A stretch of DNA of 40,174 nt from UBA10449 sp005883585 (lineage in GTDB: Bacteria > Chloroflexota > Dormibacteria > Dormibacterales > Dormibacteraceae). Under the pieces are notes generated by a model, which saw only the letters and a program-made list of their open reading frames with translations, had not been told where the DNA came from and searched no databases. The translations under genes and the position numbers were made by a program. Positions 24,006 to 32,491 of the stretch are shown here, in pieces (position 1 is the stretch's first letter; each line of letters opens with the position of its first letter). Where the stretch lies: positions 1 to 40,174 of the forward strand of contig VBFD01000115.1 in the NCBI GenBank assembly GCA_005883585.1, written 5' to 3'.

Positions 24006-26084
24006 CTAGAAAGCCGCGAGCTCCCGAAGCGCCTTGGCGATCTTGTCAGGGTTGGGCATGAACGCTTCCTCCATGGCCGGCGCGTAGGGCATCGCAGGCA
24101 CGTCGAGGCCGCCGAGCCGCTTCACCGGCGCGTCGAGCCAACGCCACGCCTCGTCGGCGATGATCGCCGCTACCTCGGACCCGACCGCGACGCTGAAGTT
24201 GTCCTCGTACAGCACCAGGCTCTTGCCCGTCTTGCGAGCGGACGCGATGATGGCCTGCCTGTCCAGCGGGTATACGGTGCGGAGGTCAATGATCTCGACG
24301 CTCACTCCCTCGCTCTCGAGGACCTTGGCCGCCTCCAGGGCGTAAAGCACCATGAGCCCGTAGCAGTAAACCGAGACGTCCGTACCCTCGCGCACCGTGC
24401 GCGCGACCTGAAGCGGGATCAAGTACTCGCCCTTGGGCACCGCCTCCTTGAACATCCGATAGAGCCGCTTGTGCTCGAAGAACAGGACGGGGTCAGGGTC
24501 CCGGATGGCCGCGAGCAGCAAGCCTTTCGCCTCGTAAGGGCCCGACGGGATGACGATTTTCAGGCCGGGAGTGGCGAATCGCGCCTCGATCGACTGCGAG
24601 TGATAAAGCGCGCCGTGCGCGTGGCCGCCCATCGGGGCTCGTACCACCGCCGGCACCGACCAGTCGCCGTCGCTGCGGTAGCGGAACTTCGCCATCTCGT
24701 TGACGATCTGGTTGAAGGCCATGTGGGCGAAGTCCGTGAACTGCATCTCGGCCACCGGCCGCTTGCCCGCGAGCGCGAGACCAAGAGCCACGCCCGCGAT
24801 CGATGATTCGGCAAGAGGCGTGTCGATGACGCGTGCCTCGCCGAAGCGCTTGCGCAATCCGTCGGTGACAAGGAAAACGCCCCCCTTCTGGCCGACGTCC
24901 TCGCCGAGCACCATGACGCGCTCATCGCGCTCCATCTCCTCGGTGAGACACGAACGCAGGGCCGCGACCATGTTCATCTGTTCGGTCTCGACGCCGGCGG
25001 GCGGTTCGATGGCCGTCGGCACATCGAGGCCGTACACGTTGGTCAGAGCGTTCTCCGCCGGCGCATCCGGCGAGTCCATGCCCTGGCGCGTGGCCTCGGT
25101 GACCTCGGCCTTGACCCGCTCCTCGTCGGTTTCAATCTCCTTGGCGCTGAGCACGCCCTCGTCGAGCAGCTGCTTCTTGAAGCGCTCCAGGCAGTCATTC
25201 TTCGCGAGCTGGTCGATCTCCTCCTGGGTGCGATAGCGGCGCTGGTCGTCCTCCGACGAGTGCGCACCAAGACGGTCGACCAGGCATTCGATGAGCGTGG
25301 GGCCGTGGCCGGCCCGCGCCCGCGCGATCGCCTCTTTGGCGATGAAGTAGCAGGTGACCGGGTCGCGCCCGTCGACGGTTATACCGGGAAATCCGTATCC
25401 GGCTGCGCGCTGAGCGACGTGCTCGATCGCGTACTCCTTGTTGAAGGGGGTGGAGATCGCGAAACCGTTGTTCTCGCAGACGAAGATCTCCGGCAGCTTG
25501 TAGATCGCGGCGAAGTTGAACGCTTCGTGCGCGTCGCCTTCGGAGCCGGCTCCCTCGCCGTAGTTGGTCATCACGACCCTGTCGGAGCCGTCCATCTTCA
25601 ACGCGTAGGCAACTCCTGCCCCGTGCAGCATCTGCGTCGCCACCGGCGAGCCGCCCGAGATGATGTTGAGCCGCGTGTCGGAGAAGTGGCCGGGCGTCTG
25701 CTTGCCGCCAGACGCGGGATCGGCCGGCTTCGCGAGCACTGCCAGCATGAGGTCGAGCGGGGTCACGCCCATGCGCATGCAGAGGACGACGTCCCGGTAG
25801 TACGGCGAAACCCAGTCGTACTTCGGCTTCAGCGGCCAGCTGACGCCGATCTGCGCGGCCTCGTGGCCGGCGACCGAGATGATGAACGGGGCGCGGCCCT
25901 GGCGGTTCAAGACCTGGAAGCGGTAGTCGATCTGCCGCCCGAGCAGCATGTAGTGGAACCACTCTTTCAGAGTCTTCTCGTCGAGGTCCGTGTCGCGCCA
26001 AGCGACGGCCGGCTGGAACCGCCAATCGGGCTTGAACTCGGGCTCTTCCTGTTTCGCCTGTTCTCTGGGCTTGGTGGTTGCCAC
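24006..26084 (-). CDS. 2-oxoacid dehydrogenase E1, alpha and beta fused
   Basis: A 692-aa thiamine-diphosphate enzyme joining the two E1 subunits. The alpha half (about 30-345) has the ThDP motif as GEGAGSEGD (176-184) through CENN (about 203-206). GEG in place of GDG, and GDAHEAFNFAA, match branched-chain E1 alpha. The beta half (about 369-692) starts QMNMVAALRSCLTEEM, with LGEDVG, DTPLAESS and GGHAHGALYHSQS. It decarboxylates a 2-oxoacid and acylates E2. The start is GTG 26084; the E3 stop is directly adjacent and E2 begins 2 nt on. A branched-chain 2-oxoisovalerate substrate is more likely than pyruvate, but this is not certain. Confidence 0.92.
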   Translation of the reverse strand: MATTKPREQAKQEEPEFKPDWRFQPAVAWRDTDLDEKTLKEWFHYMLLGRQIDYRFQVLNRQGRAPFIISVAGHEAAQIGVSWPLKPKYDWVSPYYRDVVLCMRMGVTPLDLMLAVLAKPADPASGGKQTPGHFSDTRLNIISGGSPVATQMLHGAGVAYALKMDGSDRVVMTNYGEGAGSEGDAHEAFNFAAIYKLPEIFVCENNGFAISTPFNKEYAIEHVAQRAAGYGFPGITVDGRDPVTCYFIAKEAIARARAGHGPTLIECLVDRLGAHSSEDDQRRYRTQEEIDQLAKNDCLERFKKQLLDEGVLSAKEIETDEERVKAEVTEATRQGMDSPDAPAENALTNVYGLDVPTAIEPPAGVETEQMNMVAALRSCLTEEMERDERVMVLGEDVGQKGGVFLVTDGLRKRFGEARVIDTPLAESSIAGVALGLALAGKRPVAEMQFTDFAHMAFNQIVNEMAKFRYRSDGDWSVPAVVRAPMGGHAHGALYHSQSIEARFATPGLKIVIPSGPYEAKGLLLAAIRDPDPVLFFEHKRLYRMFKEAVPKGEYLIPLQVARTVREGTDVSVYCYGLMVLYALEAAKVLESEGVSVEIIDLRTVYPLDRQAIIASARKTGKSLVLYEDNFSVAVGSEVAAIIADEAWRWLDAPVKRLGGLDVPAMPYAPAMEEAFMPNPDKIAKALRELAAF

Positions 26085-27461
26085 CTAGATGTGGATCGCG
26101 TGACCGTCGACGGCCATCGCAGCCTCCATGACCGCCTCGCTGAGCGTCGGGTGCGGGTGGATGTTTCGCCCAAGCTCCCAGGCGTCGCCCTGGAACAGCT
26201 GCGTCAGCGCGGGCTCGGCGATCAGCTCGGTGGCGTTGGGGCCGACGACGTGGGCGCCGAGCAGCCGGCCGGTCTTGGCGTCGGCGACCATCTTGGCGAA
26301 GCCGCCAGTCTCGCCGTGGATGATCGCGCGGCCGAGCGCGGTGAAGGGAAACTTGCCGACCTTGACCTCATGGCCCGCGTCGCGCGCCTGCTTCTCGGTC
26401 AAGCCGACCGACGCTATCTGTGGATGGGAGTAGGTGCAGCGCGTGACGAGCTCCTGCTCCATCGGCGCCAACCGCTGGCCGGCGATGTCCTCGGCCGCGA
26501 CGATGCCCTCATGCGACGCCGCGTGCGCGAGCAAGTAGCCGCCGATCACGTCCCCGATGGCGTGGATTCCTTCCGCCGACGTCCGCATCCATTCGTCGAC
26601 CTTGATGAAACCGTTCGGGTGCAGCGTGACGCCGACCTGCTCGAGGCCGATGTCCTTCGAGCGCGGTGCGCGTCCGACCGCGACCAGCAGCTGTCGCGCC
26701 CACACCTCGCCTTGCTCGGTGTCTACGCTCACCCCATCGCGAGCTTTTTTGGCGCCTTTCACGCGCACGCCGACCCGGCAGTCGATGCCGGCCTTTTTGA
26801 ATGCGCCCAGCATCTCCTTGGACACGTCCTCGTCCTCGAGTGGTACCAACCGATCGAGGCCTTCCAGCAGTGTGACCTTGACGCCGAGCTGGTTGTAGAG
26901 GGTCGCGAACTCGACGCCGACCGCCCCAGCGCCGATGATCACGATCGACTCGGGCACCTTGTTGGCGAGCGTCGCGTTGTCAGAGGAGACGATGTATTCG
27001 CCGTCGAATTCGATCCCGGGTAGGTCCTTGACAACCGATCCGGTGGCGACGATGAGCTGGGGCGCCTTGACCTGGGTCGCCCCGACCGAGACCGTGTTGC
27101 GGTCCTTGATCCGGCCGTTGCCGGCGACCACTTCGATCTTGTTCTTCTTCATCAGGAACTGGACGCCCTTGTAAAGCTGGTTGACGACGGCGTCGCGGCG
27201 GGTGGCGATTCGCGGATAGTCGTACGTCACCTTGTCGGCGCCGATCCCGAACTCGGCGCCGCGTGCCGACACCCGGTGGTACAGCTCCGACGACTCCAGC
27301 AGTGCCTTGGTGGGGATGCAGCCGATGTGGAGGCAGGTGCCGCCGAGCTTGTCCTGCTCCACCAACGCGACCTTCAAACCAAGCTGGGAAGCCCGGATCG
27401 CGGCGGGGTAGCCGCCCATCCCGCCGCCGAGGATCACAACGTCGAAGTCAGCGCCTGCCAT
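26085..27461 (-). CDS. lpdA: dihydrolipoyl dehydrogenase (E3)
   Basis: A 458-aa flavoprotein disulfide reductase. The FAD motif VVILGGGMGGYPAAIRA is near the start, the redox disulfide is GGTCLHIGC (Cys43, Cys48), and the NAD motif IIGAGAVGVEFA lies in the middle. The second FAD motif is GIHAIGDV, and the catalytic His-Glu pair is in HPHPTLSEAV near the C-terminus. It reoxidises the lipoyl group of E2 with NAD+. I chose ATG 27461; the codon just before it is an in-frame TTG. It lies 24 nt after the membrane glycosyltransferase stop, so it is probably in the same long transcript. Full length. Confidence 0.93.
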   Translation of the reverse strand: MAGADFDVVILGGGMGGYPAAIRASQLGLKVALVEQDKLGGTCLHIGCIPTKALLESSELYHRVSARGAEFGIGADKVTYDYPRIATRRDAVVNQLYKGVQFLMKKNKIEVVAGNGRIKDRNTVSVGATQVKAPQLIVATGSVVKDLPGIEFDGEYIVSSDNATLANKVPESIVIIGAGAVGVEFATLYNQLGVKVTLLEGLDRLVPLEDEDVSKEMLGAFKKAGIDCRVGVRVKGAKKARDGVSVDTEQGEVWARQLLVAVGRAPRSKDIGLEQVGVTLHPNGFIKVDEWMRTSAEGIHAIGDVIGGYLLAHAASHEGIVAAEDIAGQRLAPMEQELVTRCTYSHPQIASVGLTEKQARDAGHEVKVGKFPFTALGRAIIHGETGGFAKMVADAKTGRLLGAHVVGPNATELIAEPALTQLFQGDAWELGRNIHPHPTLSEAVMEAAMAVDGHAIHI

Positions 27462-27485
27462 CAATTCAAGTGTAGAAGTCGCCGC

Positions 27486-28811
27486 TCAAAGACTCTCCGC
27501 CGGTCGGACACAACCCGGCTTGACGAGGTTGGTGCCCGCGCGATCGAAGTCGGCATTGCGAATCGCGGGCATGCCGGCCTCCGGGTCGCCGTATCGATCG
27601 ACAGCGCGGTAGTAGACCGCGGGGCTCGAGATCTGAGGCAGGACCAGTGAGTCGACGGCACCGTTCGGGTTGAGGCACGGATCTCGGCGCTCCGCTGCAA
27701 GCGCTTGCAGGTCTGCCGCCTCGCGCGCCATCTGTGCCGTCTTGGCCAGCGCCCATGAGTAGAGGAGCACGCTGCTGCTGAAGCAGGCCAGGAAGACGCA
27801 GGCGATCAGCGCCGGTCGCCAGGTGCCGCGCCAGGGCAGGCGTCGGCCGGCGTCCGCGAGCAGAAGCAGCCAGAAGATCGCGCCCTCGTACACGTATCGC
27901 CCAGCGCCCGATTGCTGGTAGCCGATCTGCGCGCGGCTGATGCCGATGACGGCGTAGAAGGCAACCAGGGCGATGGCGATCCCGATCGCGAAACCATCCG
28001 GCTGGTGGCGGCGCCAGGTGAACGCGATGGCGACGACGGCGAGCACGAGGACTGCGGGCCCATAGACGCCCTGCCCGATCAAGCCGCCAACGCTCGCCGA
28101 CAGTCCCCAGACGACGTAAAGGGGCAGCGCCTGGAGGTTTCCGGTCAGGGATCCCGTCGCTCCCGAACGACCGTACGCGAGATACCAGGCGACGAGCACG
28201 ATCGCGACGGGGGCCAGCCAGGCGAGCTCCCGGCGCCGGCCCGGGGTCAGTCCGAGCCAGCCCGCGGCGGCGATCAAGAAGAAGAGCCCGATGCCTGAGA
28301 ACAGAAGCGAGCCGAAGAGGAGGAGTGCCGCCAACCACATCCGCGGCGTCGTCGCCCCCATTACCAGGAGCGCGCCGAGCCCGAACGCCACCGAGCCCAC
28401 GAACCCGATCTGAAACGCCCAGAGGAGGTTCTCCCACCCCGCACCGAGCACAAGCAGGAGCAATGCCGCCGCGATCGCGATGACGTCGCCGGCGCGGCGC
28501 CGGACCAGCTCGAAGAGCAGCACGACGCTGGTTGCGTGCAGGACCAGCAAGACAGCCATGTAGGGGAGATAGCTGCGCATCCCAACGGTAGCCAGCAGTA
28601 CGGCATAGATTTCTCGGAGCGCCATCGCCGGGTGCTCGTTGTGCGGTTGGAGGTAGACGGTCCAGCCCGCGTCCGACGGCAGGATGAAAGTCCATTCGTC
28701 GAAGTAGAAGTTGAATGTGCGCGACAGCCAGAGGATCGCGGCGCAAACGGCGACGGCCGCGGCTATGACGAAGAGACGAGCGCGTGGGACGCGAACGTCC
28801 GCAGCTCTCAC
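27486..28811 (-). CDS. polytopic membrane protein, GT-C glycosyltransferase-like
   Basis: A 441-aa protein with about 10-11 membrane helices. An early extracytoplasmic loop contains FYFDEWTF and, further on, HNEHPAM. The acidic pair and His-rich loop resemble GT39/GT83-like membrane glycosyltransferases, but no family is certain. The C-terminal region of about 70 residues is soluble, with cysteines (DPC, PGC). The start is GTG 28811, overlapping the upstream GT87 stop (GTGA). It sits between citrate synthase and E3 genes, an unexpected place for an envelope enzyme. Confidence 0.7.
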   Translation of the reverse strand: MRAADVRVPRARLFVIAAAVAVCAAILWLSRTFNFYFDEWTFILPSDAGWTVYLQPHNEHPAMALREIYAVLLATVGMRSYLPYMAVLLVLHATSVVLLFELVRRRAGDVIAIAAALLLLVLGAGWENLLWAFQIGFVGSVAFGLGALLVMGATTPRMWLAALLLFGSLLFSGIGLFFLIAAAGWLGLTPGRRRELAWLAPVAIVLVAWYLAYGRSGATGSLTGNLQALPLYVVWGLSASVGGLIGQGVYGPAVLVLAVVAIAFTWRRHQPDGFAIGIAIALVAFYAVIGISRAQIGYQQSGAGRYVYEGAIFWLLLLADAGRRLPWRGTWRPALIACVFLACFSSSVLLYSWALAKTAQMAREAADLQALAAERRDPCLNPNGAVDSLVLPQISSPAVYYRAVDRYGDPEAGMPAIRNADFDRAGTNLVKPGCVRPAESL

Positions 28812-29950
28812 GTTGCGGCCAGACGCGGCGTTCGGTCAGGCGCAGGGCGGCGCGGGATGGCGAGCATCGCGAACCAGACGGCAAGCGACACCAGCACGGG
28901 CAGGGGTCCAAGCGGCCACGCGAGCTCGGCCGTCACGGCCACGACGACGAGCCAGGCCTGCTGCCAGCGCGGCGGCTCGTCCCGGCCGAACAGCCATGCG
29001 GCTCCAAGGAGGATCGCGAAATCCTGCAGGTGCCAGTAGGTGGCCGAGACCGCGGAGGTGAGCAAGCCCAACGCAATGAGCCGCGCCAGGCTTGCCTGAC
29101 GGTTTGCATAGGCGCCCACCAGCCCGACCGCGATCACCAGTCCTTCGATCGCGTAGCTCACCGGTCCGGGCCCGACCACGTATGCCCAGGTGAAGAAGCG
29201 GTTGTTGACCACGGTTTGCGCCTCGGCCAGCAGGCTTCGGTAGTCGCTTACGCCTTGCGTTCCCACCACGAGCAGCGATGCGATGGCCAGGAGCCCTGTG
29301 GTGGCCGCCCAGCCCGCGGTTATTCGCCAGCGCCCCGAAGTCAACAGGACGAAGGGCACCGCGATGGTGAGCTGCGGCTTGAGCACTGATAGTCCGAGGA
29401 CCGCGCCCGCGAGGTACGGCTTGTCCGACTCAGCCAGGCACCAGCAGCCGATCACGACGAGAAGCACCAGCATCGCCGGCTGTCCGAGGCTGAGGCTGTA
29501 GAGCACGGGATACCAACCGATCGCACCCAGCAGCCACAGGTAGCGCAAGCGACCTGTTCCCGGCGCGCCGAGCCACCAGGCGGCGACCAGCGCCACGACG
29601 GACAGCGCCAGCCAGACATAGAACGCCAAAGTCGGTCCGACCAGCGTCAGTGGCGCGACCAGCCACGCCAGCGGCGGCGGCGAAAGAAACCGCTCGCCAT
29701 CGCCGAATCGCACGCCCGGGCGAAGCTGCGAGAAGAGCTGGTGCTGGAGGTCGAGAGAGTACACGTGGCTCCAGCCGTGCTCGAGTCCGATGCGGGCCCC
29801 GATGTAAACGAGGGTCAGGTCGTTGTCGAGAGCGTCCTGGCGAATCGGCGCGAAAACCCACCACGCCGTGATCGCGCCGGCGACGAGCAGGAACCAGGCG
29901 AACGCGGCGAGGCCGAGGTTGCGGAGAACCCTGCTGTCGATCCGCCGCAG
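28808..29950 (-). CDS. GT87-family membrane mannosyltransferase-like protein (DUF2029), probable CTG start
   Basis: About 380 aa. GT87 enzymes (PimE type) move a sugar from polyprenyl-phosphate to a lipid or glycan on the outer face. The family pattern is an N-terminal helix, then an Asp-containing loop. Here it reads DNDLTLVYIGARIGLEHGW before YSLDLQ. Later come SPPPLAWLVAPL, a GQPAMLVLL helix and GLSVLKPQ, typical of GT87. The first conventional in-frame start, GTG 29764, would delete the first helix and the acidic loop. The only way to include them is CTG 29950 (or ATA 29953), 9 nt after the citrate synthase TAA and in the same frame. CTG gives a basic N-terminus (MRRIDSR). Confidence 0.75.
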   Translation of the reverse strand: MRRIDSRVLRNLGLAAFAWFLLVAGAITAWWVFAPIRQDALDNDLTLVYIGARIGLEHGWSHVYSLDLQHQLFSQLRPGVRFGDGERFLSPPPLAWLVAPLTLVGPTLAFYVWLALSVVALVAAWWLGAPGTGRLRYLWLLGAIGWYPVLYSLSLGQPAMLVLLVVIGCWCLAESDKPYLAGAVLGLSVLKPQLTIAVPFVLLTSGRWRITAGWAATTGLLAIASLLVVGTQGVSDYRSLLAEAQTVVNNRFFTWAYVVGPGPVSYAIEGLVIAVGLVGAYANRQASLARLIALGLLTSAVSATYWHLQDFAILLGAAWLFGRDEPPRWQQAWLVVVAVTAELAWPLGPLPVLVSLAVWFAMLAIPRRPAPDRTPRLAAT

Positions 29951-29959
29951 TATGGGGGG

Positions 29960-31078
29960 TTATCCCCGCTCGGCGAGCGGCACCGGTTTGTGGGGTTCGG
30001 GTCCTATGTACTCCGACTGAGGGCGGATGAGCCGATTGTTGGCGACCTGCTCGAGGACATGCGCTGTCCAGCCCGCCGCCCGCGATGATGCGAACGTGGG
30101 CGTGAAATATTCCTTCGGCAGGCCGATCGCCTGCAGCACGCCAGCCGAGTAGAACTCGACGTTGGTCGATTGCGGGCGCTCGGGATGCTCTTCGTGCAGG
30201 ATCCGGAGCGCGACCTCCTCGACCTTAGATGCCAACGCGAAGAAATCCGGGTTCATCCGCTCGCACATGGCCTTGAGGATCTTGGCTCGCGGGTCGTAAA
30301 CGCGGTAGACCCGATGTCCGAAGCCCATGAACCGCACCTTCCGCTGGCGAGCTGCGCGCATCCAGGGCTCGGCGTTCTCAGGGGTTCCGATCAGCTCCAG
30401 CTGTTCCATGACCTGCGAGGGAGCGCCTCCGTGCGCTGGACCTTTGAGCGCGCCGATGGCGCCGACGAGGCAAGAAGCGAGATCCGAATCAGTTGAGGCG
30501 ATGACTCGCGCGGTGAAGGTCGAGGCATTCATGCCGTGGTCGGCAAGCAGCACGAGGTACGTGTTGAGCGCCCGTACCAGCTCTGGTGACGACTCCTTGC
30601 CGTTGAGCATGTAGAGGTAATTGGCGGCATGCCCGAGGTCGGCTCGCGGCTTTACAGGTTCCAGACCGAGGCTGCGGCGCTGGAACGCGGCAAGGATGGT
30701 CGGGAACGAGGCCGTGGCATGAATCGCGAGCGGAATCGTGGGTTTCTCGAGCCTGTGCTCCACGCCCTGGACCGATACAACGCTCCGAAGCACGTCCATC
30801 GGGTCGGTGTCTTTGGGCAGGGCGTTCAGTGTCGCCGTCGCTGCGGGAGTCAATCTGCGCGAGCTCGCCAGCTCGAGCGTCAAGGCGTCGAGCTCCGCTC
30901 GCGTCGGCAGCTTGCCGTACCAGAGGAGATGCGCCACCTCTTCGAACGACATCTCCTCGGCCAGGTCAGCGATCACGTAGCCCCGATAGACAAGCCGGCC
31001 GTTGGCGCCGTCCACCAGGGAGATCGCGGTCTGGGCGGCGACGATGCCCTCGAGGCCGGGGACGTACTCGTTTGTCAT
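29960..31078 (-). CDS. citrate synthase paralogue 2 (catalytic Asp replaced by Glu)
   Basis: A 372-aa type-II-like citrate/2-methylcitrate synthase, ATG 31078, overlapping the upstream paralogue's stop (ATGA). The two catalytic histidines are present, in LADHGMNASTFTAR and MGFGHRVYRVYDP. The catalytic-Asp position, NVD in paralogue 1, reads STNVEFYSAG here, with Glu. The gene condenses an acyl-CoA with oxaloacetate if active. Glu at this site lowers citrate synthase activity in studied enzymes but may occur naturally in some family members. It could be a 2-methylcitrate synthase, a regulatory paralogue or a specialised variant. The TAA stop is followed in the same frame by the GT87 gene. Confidence 0.88.
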   Translation of the reverse strand: MTNEYVPGLEGIVAAQTAISLVDGANGRLVYRGYVIADLAEEMSFEEVAHLLWYGKLPTRAELDALTLELASSRRLTPAATATLNALPKDTDPMDVLRSVVSVQGVEHRLEKPTIPLAIHATASFPTILAAFQRRSLGLEPVKPRADLGHAANYLYMLNGKESSPELVRALNTYLVLLADHGMNASTFTARVIASTDSDLASCLVGAIGALKGPAHGGAPSQVMEQLELIGTPENAEPWMRAARQRKVRFMGFGHRVYRVYDPRAKILKAMCERMNPDFFALASKVEEVALRILHEEHPERPQSTNVEFYSAGVLQAIGLPKEYFTPTFASSRAAGWTAHVLEQVANNRLIRPQSEYIGPEPHKPVPLAERG

Positions 31079-32193
31079 CGCGATCCGATGGGCAGCGGCT
31101 TGCTGCCGGGCTGCGGCCCGGTCCACACCGAGGCCGGCCGGATGATGCGGAGGTCGGCCATCGACTCCAGCACATGGGCCGTCCAGCCCGCGATTCGGGA
31201 CGTGGCGAAAATGCAGGTGAAGAGCTCCTTCGGGATGCCCACGCCAGTGAGCACGACTGATGCCCAGAAGTCGACGTTGGTCGCGTTTGGGCGCTCTGGG
31301 TGGGCCTCGTGGAGGATCTGCAGGGCCACCTCTTCGGTGTGCGCGGCGGTCTTGTAGAGCTCCGGTGCTGCGGTCTTGGCCATCTCGCGGAGGAGTTTCG
31401 CGCGCGGGTCGTAGGTCCTGTATACGCGATGGCCGAAGCCCGGGAAGCGGGCGTGCTGGGCGTGCGCGTCGCGCAGCCATTTGTCGGCGTTGGCGGCCGA
31501 ACCGATCTTGTCCAGCATCGTGCGCGCGGCATATGTAGCGCCGCCGTGCGCCGGGCCTTTCAACGCCGCGATCGCGCCGACGGCGCATGAGGTGAGGTCA
31601 CTGCCCGTGGACGCGATCACTCGCGCGGTGAAGGTCGATGCGTTGAGCCCATGATCCGCAAGCAGCACGAGGTACGTATCGAGCCAGTGCACGCGGTCGG
31701 CAGCTCCCTCCGTACCTTCCATCATCCAGAGCAGGTTGGCCGCATGGCCGAGGTCGTCGCGCGGCTCGATCAGATCCGCGCCCTTCGATCGCCTGTGCGC
31801 GGCGGCCACGATGGTCGGCACGACAGCGGTGAGCGCGATGGCCTCTTCGAGCGTGGGTTTGGTGAGCGACTTGGTTGCACCCTGGGCGGAGATGACGGTG
31901 CGCAGCGTGTCCATGGGATCGGTGGCGGGATCCAGTGATTGCAGAACCTTTTTCGCGCTTGCCTTGAGCTTGCGGGCGGCGGCCATCTGGCGACGAAGGG
32001 CCGCGAGCTCCGCCTTGTCGGGCAGCGCTCCGTTCCAGAGGAGATATGCGGTTTCCTCGAATGTGGCGACGGCGGCGAGGTCTTCGATGAGGTAGCCGCC
32101 GCGATAGATGAGCCTGCCGTTGGCGCCGTCGACCTCGCTGACGGCGGTCTCGGCGGCGACAACACCTTCCAGCCCTGGGCTGAACTCAGGCAC
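31075..32193 (-). CDS. citrate synthase paralogue 1
   Basis: A 372-aa citrate synthase, starting at GTG 32193. Conserved catalytic segments are all visible: LADHGLNASTFTAR, GFGHRVYRTYDP and NATNVDFWASVV, with His, His and Asp. The N-terminus PGLEGVVAAETAVSEVDG and the C-terminus ATSRIAGWTAHVLE are typical of the short bacterial type. It is the same length as the second synthase and clearly its tandem duplicate. It heads the long minus-strand unit that ends in the 2-oxoacid dehydrogenase. A TACACT box lies 8 nt upstream, with no Shine-Dalgarno. It is the better candidate for the housekeeping citrate synthase of the pair. Confidence 0.92.
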   Translation of the reverse strand: MPEFSPGLEGVVAAETAVSEVDGANGRLIYRGGYLIEDLAAVATFEETAYLLWNGALPDKAELAALRRQMAAARKLKASAKKVLQSLDPATDPMDTLRTVISAQGATKSLTKPTLEEAIALTAVVPTIVAAAHRRSKGADLIEPRDDLGHAANLLWMMEGTEGAADRVHWLDTYLVLLADHGLNASTFTARVIASTGSDLTSCAVGAIAALKGPAHGGATYAARTMLDKIGSAANADKWLRDAHAQHARFPGFGHRVYRTYDPRAKLLREMAKTAAPELYKTAAHTEEVALQILHEAHPERPNATNVDFWASVVLTGVGIPKELFTCIFATSRIAGWTAHVLESMADLRIIRPASVWTGPQPGSKPLPIGSR

Positions 32194-32491
32194 GAGGCTT
32201 AAGTGTACGGAGCAGCAGATTGCGACTCATAAATGTGACCACGACGAGCGCCTGCTAGTCGATTGGCCCCCGGGTCGCGAAGGCCTGGCCCACGATGCTG
32301 GGCGGCCTCGGCCATCTGTGTCGTCGATGTAATAAAGGTGTCAGCTATCGACTCCCGCGGCAAAATGCCTACGGCCAACAGCTCATGCGCCACGACAATC
32401 CGACGACAATGGCAGGCAACTATTGATAGCTATTAGCAGGAAATCGCCGCATGCGCCGTTATGCTTGTCACCTAACAACGCGGAGGCAACT
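32194..32491. other. divergent intergenic region, citrate synthase / 66-aa gene
   Basis: 298 bp without a gene, less GC-rich than its surroundings. It holds the probable citrate synthase promoter at its left end and, at its right end, the leader of the 66-aa gene. An AT-rich stretch at about 32421-32437 contains two CTATT words around a GATAG, a possible regulator site. A minus-strand frame of 64 codons (32199-32393) has no start signal or family and is probably chance. Confidence 0.4.
32202..32207 (-). promoter_or_regulatory. -10-like box for the citrate synthase unit
   Basis: On the minus strand TACACT ends 8 nt before GTG 32193, suggesting a leaderless start for the long metabolic transcript. 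Confidence 0.35.

Noticed and set aside
22828..24009. 393-codon open frame antisense to E2
   Set aside because: Opposite a complete E2 gene with all catalytic motifs; no start signal or family.
25260..27023. 587-codon open frame antisense to the E1 and E3 genes
   Set aside because: Shadow of two strongly conserved genes, with unnatural Arg/Asp/Val-rich composition.
29764..29766. GTG 29764 as start of the GT87 gene
   Set aside because: It would remove the first membrane helix and the acidic loop that characterise the family.
32199..32393. 64-codon minus-strand frame upstream of citrate synthase
   Set aside because: No ribosome site, no recognisable domain, and it overlaps the probable promoter of the citrate synthase unit.
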